This document shows positions 37,576 through 49,763 of a stretch of DNA of 64,000 nt, piece after piece. Position 1 is the first letter of the stretch. Every line of letters begins with the position of its first letter. A model generated the notes under the pieces. That model saw only the letters and a list, made by a program, of their open reading frames with translations. It was not told where the DNA came from and made no database searches. The position numbers and the translations under genes are program-made. The DNA lies in the NCBI GenBank assembly GCA_011316305.1, contig SAUG01000016.1:1-64000 (forward strand), written 5' to 3'. This stretch comes from Rusavskia elegans (taxonomy: Eukaryota > Ascomycota > Lecanoromycetes > Teloschistales > Teloschistaceae).

Positions 37576-40235
37576 TTAAGTCTATAAAAGGTCGCGTATT
37601 TAAAAATATTTATATACTAGGTTAATTTTTATTTTTAACTTTAGGAGCGTCTAATTTGATTTATATCTCTGTCTATTAATTACTCTAGCTGTTTATAATA
37701 CTAGGAGTTATTAAAACTTTTAGAATTTTTCTAGTTTAGGCCGAAGCTTCTAGATATTATTATCGATAATACCAATTCTAATAGTATATTAAAAAAAAAA
37801 TTTAAAAAGATTTTTACTCGGCTCGAAAACCGATAGAATTAAATTCAAAACTCTTTATTTTACCTAGTTTATATAATTAATCTAATATCTTAAAACTTTA
37901 TTAAACTATTAGATTATAAGTATTTAGCGACGATTTTATCTAAAAACTAGATAAAAAGTAAGTTAAAGCTATTAGTACTAGTCTATTAAATATTATAAAA
38001 AAGTTAATATACGTAGATAATATAAATTTAGAAGTTTTAAAACTAATATTTATTTTAGGCTCGTATTATTATAGACTATATTTCTATTTCCCTTTAATAT
38101 AAACTTCGCTTTAAAAAAATCTAAAAAAGGGTCGATTTTGATTTCTAATCTAGGAATATAATTTAAAATATTTATATTCAATAGAATTTAAAATATTTTA
38201 TAATTCGTCGGGTATATTAATTATACTATTTCGTTAACGAGTTTATAGAAAAGAATTTATAAAATCTATAAATATAAAGTATTACTTTTAATATAGATAA
38301 ATAGTAATCTCTTTTCCTTATAGGTAGTATATTACAGTCGTTCTATAAAATTACTTTATTAGTTTTAAAAACTATAAATATTAGAATTTATTTAGTATTC
38401 CGACTTTACGGTACTATTTTTGATTATTTTACTAAAATAAAAAAAGTAGTTTGATTATCGAACTACGCTAGAAAAGAAATAATACTAATAGTTTATAATA
38501 ATACTAATATAAAATTTACGAATTACTATTTTCGTATTAAAAGTAAAAGTAAATTAATTTATAATATTACAAATATTCTGGATTCTATAATAAAGTTTAG
38601 CTTTTATCGAAACTAGGATAAAAAAGATAACGATAAAGAAATAGAAGACTTTTTAAAGTATAAAGATAAATATTAGAACGAATTTAAAGAATATTTTACT
38701 AAATACTATAAAGAGCCTATTAATCTATTAAAGTCTAAAATCTACTATATAGAGGAAAATAAAGTCATAGAAAAGGGTAATATATTATAATTTTACTAAT
38801 CAGTCTAAAACCTACTTTATCTAATTTAAATAGTATTTTTCGATAATTTTAGTATTTTCGAATAGCTATTTCCGAAGCTAATCGATATTTTCGCGCTAAT
38901 ACTACCGAAAAGAATCTAAATTAGATATTCTAGAAAAATAATACTTCGAATTCTCTAAAACTAGTATAGATAGCTCGTAATATTTTTATTTATCTAATAT
39001 CCTCGGTAGAAATAGAACGGACTTTTAGTTTTACGAGGAGAGTTTATTAGTAGAATCGAGTCTAAATAACTCTAAAATATATAGAATAGATAATAATAAT
39101 TAAATACTATAACTATAATATAGGTTTAGAAGTAGAAGAAACTTTAAAGAAGCTATAGGATATATATAACCGGGTAGAACTAGAAAATAGAATTCTATTT
39201 AGAAAACGGGATTTCTTTAAAAAGAAATTAAAAAGTATTTTAGATAGATTAATCTAAGTATTTCTTAGCTTAGAAAATAAATATCTATTCCTAATATTTA
39301 GACTATTTCGTCTATTTAAATATTTAATTCTAAAATTTCGACTTTAATAAATAGAAAAATATTAAAAAAAATAAAAAAATTTAAGGTTTTACCGTTTTAA
39401 ATAGAAATTTTATATTTTAATAAAATTTATTATATAGTAGATATTTTAAATATAGTTAAAATCTTTTTTAAATAAATCGAATAGATTAGTAAAGTAATAA
39501 TTATTAATTATTCTTTTATAATAGATTTATATAGAATATTTATTTAAAATTTTAGATAAAATTTCGAAACTTAATTTAATTATATAGAAATAATTTATTA
39601 TATTCTAAATAAAATTATTTCGCTAAAAATTAAAGTAAAGATAGCTATAAAAGAGATAGTTAACTTCTAGTTAAATAAAAAATTAAAAAAGTTTATAATA
39701 AAAAGATTTAAAATTGAAATATTAATTATTTAATTTCTTATTTTCTATTATTAAACTTTTATTCCTAAATCTATTATATAGATATTAGATTTACTCTATA
39801 TTAGAACCTCTGTCTCTTTATATATATTTTAGGATAAAAATAGAGTTTAAATTAATTTAATAATTATAATATAAAAATTTAAGAATTTTATATCTATAAT
39901 TTTATATTAAAATATATAATTTTATATTAAAATATATAATTTATTTAAAATTAGTTCTTTTATTAATAATATCGTAATATATCGAAGTAATATATTTATA
40001 TATATCTACTAGTTCTAGATATAGGTAACTAGTTAAAGAGTTTAATAATTTTCTTTATATTTTTATTTTTATAATCTTCGGCTTCCGCTTCCGTCTTTTC
40101 TTTTATATCTCCCCCTTCTTTTATATCTTTATCTTTATCTTTATTTTTATTCTCGTCCTAATTAAAGTTAATACTTCTAGCTAAACCTTTACTATCTTTA
40201 AATTTAATATTATTTTATATAGAAAAGTACCTCTC
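37576..40235 (+). mobile_element. Degraded retroelement-like debris, unclassified
   Basis: Plus-strand frames broken by TAG/TAA run through 38,440-39,330, with charged gag-like stretches such as DFLKYKDKY and EFKEYFTKYYKEP, and through about 39,340-39,950. I could not find an RT motif, so the gag-like reading is tentative. Confidence 0.35.
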
Positions 40236-40239
40236 TATT

Positions 40240-42235
40240 ATCTAATCCTTTTTATTAACTTTAATATTATTATCGCTAATCTTATTTTCTTTTCTAAAGA
40301 AAGACTTAATATATTTATTAACCGTATTCCCGCTATAACTAAATTCTTTAGTAAACGTCGTCTATTTTTCTAGAAGGTCTAGAATTCTAGTAGACTAAAG
40401 TTTTTAGAAGCCGATATAATAGATAATTTATTATTAGATAAAATTAATAATTAGAACTATATACTTCGTTAAAATTATTTTATTTAAACCGTTAAAAGCG
40501 ATATTAAACTAGAAAAAGTATTAGAAATAAATATTCCTATACTAGATAGCTTTACTTATACTCGATATATTATTCTAATATATTATTTTATTCTATTCTA
40601 ATTTTATTTATTCAATAGTTATTATTTCTTCCGTATCTTCTATAAAAGCTTTAGTATATAGATCGTTTTTATAGTATAATATTATATATGAATTTGTATT
40701 TAATATAGTATATATCACTTTATTATATTACTATAGATCTTTTTCTCGACTTTATAGTCTATTTCTTTATCTTTTACGTTTTATTCTAATATAACTCTTT
40801 TTCCTATATCTATACTTTTCTAGAAATCTATTTTTTTTAAATTTTTTAAGGTATTTATATATCGTAATACGGTCTATACTCTATTTTTTATAGAATTTAT
40901 ATTCGATATCGGATTACTTTTTACCGTATTTATAGTTTATAACAAATTTAGATATAGTAGATAGTATATTAAATAATATAATAGGATAATATAATTAGTA
41001 GCTATAGAATTATCTAAAGATTCTATATATTATAGTAGTAGAATATATTAGAAACTTATAGAAATATACGAATTTATTTATAATTTTAACTTTCTAGCTA
41101 TAATTAAACCGATAATTTTCTAAATAATTTTATTTTATTTTTAATTTTCTATTTTTTAATAATTAACTACTATAATAAGAAATTAATATACTATATATTA
41201 TACTATATTATATTTTACTCTATTATTAGTCTTTTATTTCTTTTGTTCGTTATAGTATAATATATAGTATATACGAATCTAAATAGACAAAATATATTAA
41301 AATAATATAAATAATTATATAATAATACTAAAATTATTTTAGATAAGAAACTAATTTCGTCCTATAGAAATATAGCGAAGACTCGAGAAAATAGAATCGG
41401 GAAAGATAAAAAAAAAAGTAAAAAGATATTTTATAGTATTATAGTATCAGTAATACTATAGAATAATATATTCTAAATAGTCTAGCTAATAATCTATTAA
41501 AAAAACGTAAATAGAAGCCTAAAACTATCGCTTTTCGAAAAATCTATAGATACTAGAAGGGTTTTAAACCTTTTATTTCTAAAATACTTTTCGCTAGACT
41601 ATATTATAAAATCTTTACCGACGTCGCTACTGTAAATATAAATAGAGGAATCGATAGAATATAAAGTATAGTAATAGTAATTCTATAAAATATAATAAAA
41701 GGATATATAATTACTTTTCTAATAAATAAATATATTATTTTACTATATTACTATATTTATCCGACTATATTTATTCTTTATAGATTATTAACTAGCTATA
41801 ATCTATACTAAGCGTTTTACTATTTAGTAGAAAGATATTATATTTATTAAAAAATTAATATAGAATCTAGAGATTAGCCGAAAATATAATAATATAATAA
41901 ATTCTAAAAGATTAAAAGTTTATAAAAAAAATGATATATTAATAGAATTATTTAGAAGTAAGTAATACTATTTATATAATACCGGTATATAAGCTAGTAT
42001 TAAATAGTTACTATTTATATTATCTATAATTACTTTTATATTCGACTTTCTAATATAATTATAAATCGGGTCGGATTAGATTTCTATTAGATTCTATTCT
42101 ATAATTCGATCCGACTTTCGATTCTAATATTAGGATTCGACCCGATCCGTTTAACGGGTCGAATCGGTTCAACCTACTAAAATTCGGGTCGGATATCTAA
42201 CGGTTCGACGGAAACCCGACCCGAAGTAGCCAGAT
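40240..42235. mobile_element. Unclassified ~2-kb repeat with hAT-MITE-like right end, copy 1
   Basis: It is homologous to 59,985-62,033 over nearly the whole length. Both begin TCTAATCCTTTTTATTAA and both end with the same GC-rich block (CCGACTTTCGATTCTAATAT, then GACCCGAAGTAGCCAG) seen at the right end of the hAT-type MITEs. A minus-strand frame (about 40,480-41,000) is broken by RIP-type stops. It may be the degraded larger relative of the MITEs, but I found no hAT transposase motif. Confidence 0.5.
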
Positions 42236-42239
42236 AAGT

Positions 42240-42479
42240 TAAAAATATTAATTTTAATTAAAATAAAAATAAAAATAAAGATAATAATATAGAAAAAAAA
42301 AGGAATATAAAAAAAAAAGTAGAAATAAAAACCGAAAATAATAAAGATATAAAGAAAATTATAAAATTATCTAATAAAATATCTATATCGAAAAATAGTA
42401 GTTTTAATAAAATACATTATTTCGATATATTATTATATTATTAATAGAAAATAGATATTATAATATAAAAAACAAAATT
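42240..42479. other. AT-rich spacer
   Basis: Purine-rich A/G tracts (about 42,250-42,370) and no recognised gene. Confidence 0.3.
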
Positions 42480-42655
42480 TTAGTAATTTTAGTAAATTCA
42501 ATTTAGGTTTCTAGATTTAACCCGGAATCGAATCGAATTAAACTTTAAAATAATCTAATCTAACTCGGTTCGGTATTTAGAAAAGTCGAAATCGATTCGG
42601 ATCGAATTAATATTTTTTAATTCGGATTCGAAATTCGATTCGACGACTAATTTAA
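42480..42655. mobile_element. hAT-type MITE, right-end fragment
   Basis: Carries the AACCCGGAATCG to TTCGATTCGACGACTAATTT block matching the right half of the 466-bp MITE form. The left half is missing. Confidence 0.5.
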
Positions 42656-42944
42656 TTTTTTTATAGATTATATACGACCGCGAATCGTAGTTTAATCTAA
42701 CAAGTGTTAGCGAAGTTTTGATTTAAATAAAAAAGTTTAATATAGTCCGTATATCTAATATTTAATATATAAGTCGATTCAATAATAACTCGATTTCTAT
42801 TTCCGTATAGAATAAAAGAAAATTTACTATATTTATAAAAAATAAACTTTTTATCAAAATTATCTATACGATCGTTTAAAAGTAAATCTAATAGAATAGA
42901 TAAAACGTTATTCGATATAATTTTATACAATATTTAAATATTAA

Positions 42945-43680
42945 ACTTTTTATCGACGTTATAAATTTTTATAAATATCTAATATATCCGCTATATCTAT
43001 CTACTATACTGCGAAATAAATATCTATATTTATCGTCTCGGCTATATTTATTATATAACCCGTATCTTAACGTTCTACTAAATTATTATAATATTCTTTA
43101 ATTTATATTATTTTAAAAGAGTCGCTAGCTAATATATTAACTACGATAGCTAGAAGTTTTATATAGTCGATTAGAATAAAAAGGTATAGAAAAGTCGGAT
43201 AATACGTTTTAAAAAAATAAAAATTAAATCTTTATCGAAGTCGAAATTAATTACTCTAGCTATAACGAAACAATTAATATCTATAATAATAGATATAGTT
43301 ATTATAGATAAAGGTACTAATATCTGTTCTAGTTATACTATAACTGTTACGAGAATATATACGTATATAAAAGATTTTAAAAAATCGTAGTATTTACGAA
43401 GATATAGTATTATAGTATTTATATTACTAGTACAAAAAAAAAGCAATTACTGCGAGATATATTTATCTATAAAATTATCTATACTAAGTTATCGGTAGAA
43501 AAAAACGTTATATTACTAAGTAAATTTAATTTAAAGTTATAAAAAATCGTTATTTATATTAATCAATCTAAAATATAAATTCTGCTATCGTATATTTAAT
43601 ACTAGTATACCAACGTTTAATTTGTTTATCGAACCACTGGTTTATCGGGTACTAAAATCAAAATAAATCAATTAAAAAAA
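42945..43680 (-). repeat. Unclassified ~1-kb repeat, copy 11, truncated
   Basis: The minus-strand copy lacks its 3' end. The words ACCACTGGTTTATCGGGTAC near 43,640 and ACTGCGAGATATATTTATC near 43,450 place it in the family. Confidence 0.65.
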
Positions 43681-44734
43681 TAGAAAATTAATAAAATCTA
43701 GTAAAAACAATTAGACGACAGACGATCTAATAGATAAATATAGAAAGATTATCTACTAATATTAGAAGTTTTCAACTAAATTTAATATATTTTCTCTATT
43801 TTTACCGTCGATTGATTAGATAAATTCTAAAATATTCAATCTACTTTCTATTTATAAATAATAATCTAGAAAATACTCAGTAGTATTTATTATTGTTTAT
43901 TTATTTCTTCGAAGAACTATAGCGTCGAGAGATTATAGATAAACTTTTTTTAAAGTAAAGATACAATTAAAATAAAAGTAAAAACGTAAAAAAATAAAAA
44001 TAAAAAAGATAAAAAATAGTAGAATAGAGAAATAGTTAAAGAAAAAACTAAATCTAAAAACCAATTCTAAAATCGTTATTAAAAGAATTTTTTATATCCG
44101 TTATTTAATAAAGAAAAAAGAGGTTTATAATACAATTTCGTAGTAATAACCTCGAGCTATACGATATATATTTCAAATTACGCTAGTCAAATTTATATAA
44201 AAGCAATCAATAATACGTTAGAAAACTATAAAATTACAGAAAGACACAAGATTTTAGACCGGCAAAAACGATCATTCGATAGAAAAAACTATTAAAAACA
44301 ATATTCGAACCTGCCGAAAATAATTTAAAAGAAGTTATTTAATTTAAAATATATGAATTAAAATTTGATCATTTTATCTATCGTAATCGTTTTTAATATC
44401 TATTAAATAAAAAGATTTAAATTTTATTTTATTTAATACTAGACGATATAATATATAGGTTTAAAGGTAGATTCGATAATATTACTATTAAAAGCGGACG
44501 GTAAATAGTCTAAAAGCTATAAATATTTATTAAAATCGTTAAAATAATAAATAGAAGACGATATTTAGAAATATAATCTACCAATTTCATATTTTTTTAC
44601 AAAATTCATCTATATTAAATCAATTGAAATATCGTTTTTCGTATTTATTGAAATGACCAATAGAAATTAAACTATTTAGATTTATTTAGAATTAATAGAT
44701 ATTTTGGATTATATATTATCAATAATTGTCCGCT
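43681..44734. other. AT-rich RIP-degraded DNA, no feature recognised
   Basis: Stops in all frames. No recognised repeat. Confidence 0.4.
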
Positions 44735-44960
44735 ATATTAAAATAGTAATATTATAATCGAATACTAAAAATCGATATTTTAATAGTAGATTCTTTTATA
44801 TAAAATAACATTTGCGCCAACGAATATAATTTACCACTTTTTACTTCTATTTAAAGAATTTATTTAAGAATTTATTCAGCGCTATCTAAAAATTCTATTT
44901 ATATACGAAATCGATTAATAGATATTAATAATTCGAGTTCGTAAAAAGTTAATATTTATA
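44735..44960 (+). repeat. Inverted fragment of the Copia LTR-like sequence
   Basis: It is the reverse complement of about 29,150-29,300, sharing TTATATAAAATAACATTTGC-type and TTCAGCGCTATCTAAAA words. Confidence 0.5.
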
Positions 44961-45155
44961 TTGTAACCGTATAGAAATTAACAATTCCATAAAGTTGGCG
45001 TCAAATTTCATCTAAATCTATAGATATTATTTTACTAAATTTATATAATACGTATTTCACGTTATAGATTAAAAATTATATAGATTAAAAAATTTATTTC
45101 AAATTTCCAATAATAAGAAATTACGTATATAAATAAAGATAATTTATATTATTTC

Positions 45156-45620
45156 TAGATTGGCTATTTCGGTACGGGTTCTCGTCGGTATCTATAACCC
45201 GACCCGATTTCTTAGTAGATTAAATCGGTTCGATTCGCTAAACGGTCGATTCTGAATTAAATTCGGAAATCTAATAGAAATCAATTAAACCTTTATTAAT
45301 AGTAATATATAATAAATAATTTAATATTAATTATAGTAAAATAATAATATATCTAAATCATATATTTTATCTAACTAGAACTTTTCTAACTAGTATAGTT
45401 AATTAAGAAAAATTCTATTAGATAAATAGTTATAATTGTTATACTAAAATTATATTTTTATACTAGAGTCTATTATCTTAACGGTTTCGAATTAAATCGA
45501 GTTAGATTCTAAATTAGAAATCTAAAACCCGTCGGTTTAATATTTAGAAAAATCGGAATCGATTCAGGTCGAGTCGGTTTTTCTAATTCGGGTTCGAAAT
45601 CCGATCCGACGACCAGTCTA
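45156..45620. mobile_element. hAT-type MITE, 465 bp
   Basis: TAGATTGGC...GACCAGTCTA ends are flanked by ATTATTTC (45,148-45,155) and ATTAGTTC (45,621-45,628), seven of eight identical. The internal layout equals the copy at 14,967. Confidence 0.8.
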
Positions 45621-45628
45621 ATTAGTTC

Positions 45629-46299
45629 TAATAGTTTTATCTGGCCAACGTCAAATTTATAAAAATCTATTTTCTATATCTTTTTACTATATATATAATA
45701 TAGCTGACGGTATAGACTATAATCTATATAAATCAAAAATTTATTAAAATTTTTTAAACGATAAAAAAATGATTATATTCTGTAAAAATCTACGATAAAT
45801 TATATATCACTATCAAAATTATTATAGAAACTTCGTTTTTAATATAGTTAGTCGTTGACGCAAACTACTATATAGCAAACAAATTTAAAAGTTAAAAACG
45901 TTAAACCACGTTAACGACTAGCCGTTAGAATTAGAATCAAAATCAACGTCTACTAGCCATTCGTATATATTTACGAAAATTTACTTTTATATTGTTAGTA
46001 ATAGCTTTACGATTAATTATAAACTATTCTAATTTTAGTATCAATACTATTTTCGGTTCTAAATTAAAAATTATAAAAATCAACGACAAATAATCGACAA
46101 TTGTTAAAATAATTATTGATTTTTTATTAATATAATTACTTCAATTAACAGACGTTAAAAAACTATATATATATAAATAGAAATTGTTCGTAATATTTCT
46201 GATAATTCTATTAAAGCGACGTCAAGTTTTATTTAAATCTAACGCCCGAAACCTCTAATTTTCCATTATATATACGTATTACGCAGCTGATTTTATATA
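45629..46299. other. AT-rich DNA, no feature recognised
   Basis: Moderately RIP-degraded, some CA/TG retained. No gene or known repeat. Confidence 0.4.
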
Positions 46300-47194
46300 T
46301 TAGATTTTTCGAAAAGTAGTTTTGAACTAGCTTCGGGCTTTTGATAGGGTGTTCTAGAGATTTAAAACGTTTCGGATTCTTTTGATAATTTTCTAGATCT
46401 CTAAAAATACGTTGATAGTATTTCTATATAGATAATTTAAAATAGTGCAATCTATTCTCTTTCTACGTTATATTATATACACTAGTAACAGCGCTAAATA
46501 CTACGTGTATAAAAATATTCGATTTAATAGATTTTTTTAGATTTCGATTCTATTAACGTTAATCGTTTACTTTAAATAATATTAGCGAGTTCCGTTAATA
46601 TAAATCTATAAAACCTTTTCATTTAAATAATAGTAAATATTATAAACCGCCGTTAAATTTTAGAGAATTTCAGGCGTTCCGAATATTTTTAATAATTTCT
46701 CGAACGTTTCGAACTTTCGGAATACGTTCGAGTCTAAATTAACCGTCGGATCGAATTTCGGATCCGAATTAACTAATCCGATCTAATCCGAATCGAATTA
46801 AATTTTATAATCTAATCCGATCCGATTTAGACCCGTTAAAATATTAAATCCTGGTATAAAAATATAATTCTAGTATAAATATTATATCTATTTATTAAAA
46901 AAAATTCTAAATAATTAACGACGCTAGCTAGAAAGATTCTAGTTTAACTAAAGATATTATTTAAATATATTAGTAATATAAAAATATTAAATTTTTTTTT
47001 ATAAATTTCTATCGGGTATCCGGATTCGATCCGGATTCGATCGTTTAGCGAATCGAACCGATTCGACCCGTTAAAATCGGATCGGATTTCCGATAGTTCG
47101 ACGGAAATTCGATTCGAAATGATTAGTCTATTCGAGTCCGCAGAGTTTCTATCAAAATTATAGAATTTTTAGAATCACTTTTCGAATAATCTGA
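46300..47194 (-). mobile_element. TA-flanked TIR element, third copy, with a nested MITE
   Basis: Ends are TTAGATTTTTCGAAAAGTAG and, inverted, TCAGATTATTCGAAAAGTGA, flanked by TA. It has the same orientation as 26,566-27,129 and is interrupted by the MITE at 46,735-47,130, showing that this family is a repeated MITE target. Confidence 0.7.
46735..47130. mobile_element. hAT-type MITE, 396 bp, perfect 8-bp TSD
   Basis: TAAATTAACCG...GATTAGTCTA ends are flanked exactly by TTCGAGTC at 46,727-46,734 and 47,131-47,138. Confidence 0.85.
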
Positions 47195-47529
47195 TATAGA
47201 TCAAAATTTATATAAATTAAAAATTTATTTAAAAAGTTCGAACGATATAAAAATAATAAAATTTTTAATAATTTTATAAAAACCGATATTAAAATTTATT
47301 GAAATTTAATATCTATAATTAAAATTATAGATTAAAATTTTAAAAAATTAAAAAATTAATTTAAAACTTTCAAATAATATAAAAATAACGAAAATTTAAT
47401 TAACAAACGCTAGAAAATTAGATATATAAAAGAAAAATAACGTATAAACTCTAATAATTTATTCTACGAACGAAATTTCTTTAATTATAGCTAATGAAAA
47501 AATTTAAAAATTAAAAGAACTTTGTTATA
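47195..47529. other. AT-rich DNA, no feature recognised
   Basis: A-rich spacer between the TIR element and the repeat at the island edge. No gene. Confidence 0.4.
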
Positions 47530-47750
47530 AAAAAATTATCTTTTTATTAATAAAAATAACTTTTGAAATCGAGTTTTTAAACCAGTCCGAAAGCTATATA
47601 GAGTCGATATTAGACTGCGAAGCGAGGTACGAGCTAAAGCAAGCTATATCGGCCCGATATAGCGACGGGCTCCTACCGTCCTACGTTATACTAGAAAAGA
47701 TAGCTAGAACGGTAAATTACTAATTCGGGGCGGCTTAGAGCTAGTCTAAC
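47530..47750 (+). repeat. Repeat at the left edge of the gene island, shared with 28,460-28,640
   Basis: It contains CCGAAAGCTATATAGAGTC and CGATATAGCGACGGGCTCC, matching the inverse of 28,460-28,640. It is GC-richer than typical debris and marks the border to normal DNA near 47,750. Confidence 0.5.
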
Positions 47751-47769
47751 GTATTATTCCGTCTTTGCG

Positions 47770-48404
47770 ACCAGTTCTCAATCTTGTCCTGGTTGGCTCA
47801 GTGGAAAGATCGAATCCGATCAAGTATACCACCAAAAAGTTTTGAAGTCACTAACTCGGCATACTCGAACCTAGTGGAAGTGCCATCCAAGGACATTACA
47901 GGCTAATCAGTACTAGAGCAGGGGCCATCGACAACGTGACGACGATAATAGCCGCTTCTTCCAGCTTCACGACAAAGATCTTACCAAGCCAGCCAAACGC
48001 CGTGGAAAGGCGACAGACGTGCCTCTGACAGGTCTAGCACAGACATATACATGGACAACCGCATTCAATACAGGTAACCAGGCGAAGTTCATCCGAACGG
48101 AAGTTCTGCAGGTGTCGACGATTTATGCATCGACGTTGGCATGATGGGTATCTGATTCCTTGGCAGAGCCTATAACGCGTGGAGTTCGTGGACAGCCCCG
48201 AAGAACAGTAGCGTCGTAGAAATGGTAGAGCAGGCACGTCAATACTTCTATCAAACAGCAGCCAGCGCAATCAATGTCGTCAATAATCCAGGCAGAAGTA
48301 TCCGGCCTTGCCCTGAAGTGGCCGGACTGGGCTTTGACATCTTGAGTGCTACCTCAATGCGATGCCCTAAACATATTAGAAGCTCACCTTTGGCAAAGAC
48401 ATGA
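47770..48404 (+). pseudogene. Decayed protein-coding region, unrecognised
   Basis: Three protein-like open stretches follow one another on the plus strand in different frames: 47,772-47,906 (contains ILSWLAQWKDRIRSS), about 47,917-48,144 (contains TYTWTTAFNTGNQAKFIRTE), and about 48,153-48,404 (contains VVEMVEQARQYFYQTAAS and EVAGLGFDILSATSM). Base composition is normal and CA/TG are plentiful, so the frame breaks are not RIP. I found no splice sites that join all three frames cleanly. It is either a pseudogene or a gene whose introns I cannot place. I do not recognise the family. Confidence 0.4.
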
Positions 48405-48631
48405 CCATATACAATATATAGCATGGGTGAGAGCATAGGGAGACGCAAAAATAGTGCTTTGAGTTGGACCGCATATTACCTAATTGAGAGCCCATGGATA
48501 AGACGATAGCCGACGAAGAATGTTGTGCTTTGAATTAAGACCCTGGTAATATTGGTGACTTCGCATCCTTTCAATCGAGGATCTTGAGATTCGGTCCCTT
48601 GGGGAGATGAGGAGGTACAAAGAACGGTAAC

Positions 48632-49300
48632 ATGGGACTGTATTGGCTCAGGCCCTTGAGAATCCACTATGGCTCCTGCCTGGTATTTGCAGCCAGTCTC
48701 GTCCAAACGATACTGCTAACGCTCAGTTCAGCTACCAAACGAGATAAACTTTACTCCTCCATCCAGCAAGTCGCCGATGATCTCAGCCCATCGTTTCGGC
48801 TAATCCATATTGTAGCTTTGCCTTCAAGTCGTCGCCATGAATCATCGAATATTGGAGATGTTCATATCGAGGATGGGTAAAGCATCACGCGGATACTCGC
48901 ACCAAAAGATCGTGGTGGCAGATTATGCTTGAACTGGGCACGGACGCACCCAGAATTCCCTACAAGCGCCGGGACAAAATGGTTAGACTCGAGACAATCT
49001 TTGCCAGGAGATAATTGGCGCGAGGTGATCAAGGACACGTACCATGGACGTTGACAATTTTCCCCCAAATGACCCTTAGCTTGGTGCCTCGGATCTCTTT
49101 GCTGGCCCGATAGACGAACGCGCAACGTTTGCCGAGGTAGAATCTGACAGGTGTAACTGTCAGTGAGAAATTACACACTCCACCTCAATGGACAAGTATT
49201 GTTGTACCGGGCGGCTTTGGTGTCATCAACGCCTTCAACCTTGAGGATGCTTCGTTGTCGCGAATGTCAGCAGGGAGCTGCGTCTCGTCCGTTCTCTAGG
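48632..49300 (+). pseudogene. Protein-like fragments, unrecognised, possibly part of the same decayed gene
   Basis: Plus-strand open segments are 48,632-48,880, 48,884-49,054 (contains [17 protein letters not shown] and [17 protein letters not shown]), about 49,046-49,110, and about 49,157-49,299 (contains QWTSIVVPGGFGVINAFNLE). Stops and frame shifts separate them. The opposite strand of 48,862-49,125 is also open and cannot be excluded. No catalytic motif is recognisable. The order and strand agree with the region at 47,770-48,404, so one long decayed gene is possible. Confidence 0.35.
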
Positions 49301-49763
49301 TTTTGCATACCTAGTATTTGGCTTTGTGTTTCGCTTCCCACGACGATAGCTTAGGTGGCGGGCTCTGGAAATGTCTTAGCCATGCTGCTATTGCTGCGGC
49401 TTTTCACAAGTGAAAATACTTGACATAGACTGATCATATAACATATTCAGTATGTGAGTTGCTATTTCGAAAGGGTAGGGCAGCTTACGTCTATGGCTTT
49501 TCTGCTTCTCCATGATTTCGCTTCCGTGATTGTGCAAATGTATCGTGAGCTGATGAAGCTTTGAATATGTGTGTAAATTTGTAGATTTGTGCGAGTGCAA
49601 GCGACACGCGCGGCTGATCTAGCGTCACCACGCTAAGGTAAGTTCCAATATTTCCAGTACTTATTCCAGAGAACAACAGCTTGGTCCGCAGCGTCAATCT
49701 GGTTGGTCTCAAAACAAGTAATAGGATGTCGCAGGCTTGCCATGCATATGAATTGTAGTGGGC
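49301..49763. other. Intergenic / promoter region of the hydrolase gene
   Basis: This is normal-composition DNA between the decayed region and the hydrolase start. Short open frames on the minus strand (49,388-49,712) look non-coding. I see no clear TATA box and no recognised gene. Confidence 0.4.

Noticed and set aside
42697..42930. 77-codon open frame on minus
   Set aside because: AT-driven composition (Ile/Asn/Tyr/Lys) in RIP-degraded spacer; no similarity to anything recognised.
1..47000. Mitochondrial or AT-rich-genome origin
   Set aside because: TA excess with CA/TG loss is RIP-like, retroelement domains are nuclear-type, and the gene island has normal composition.
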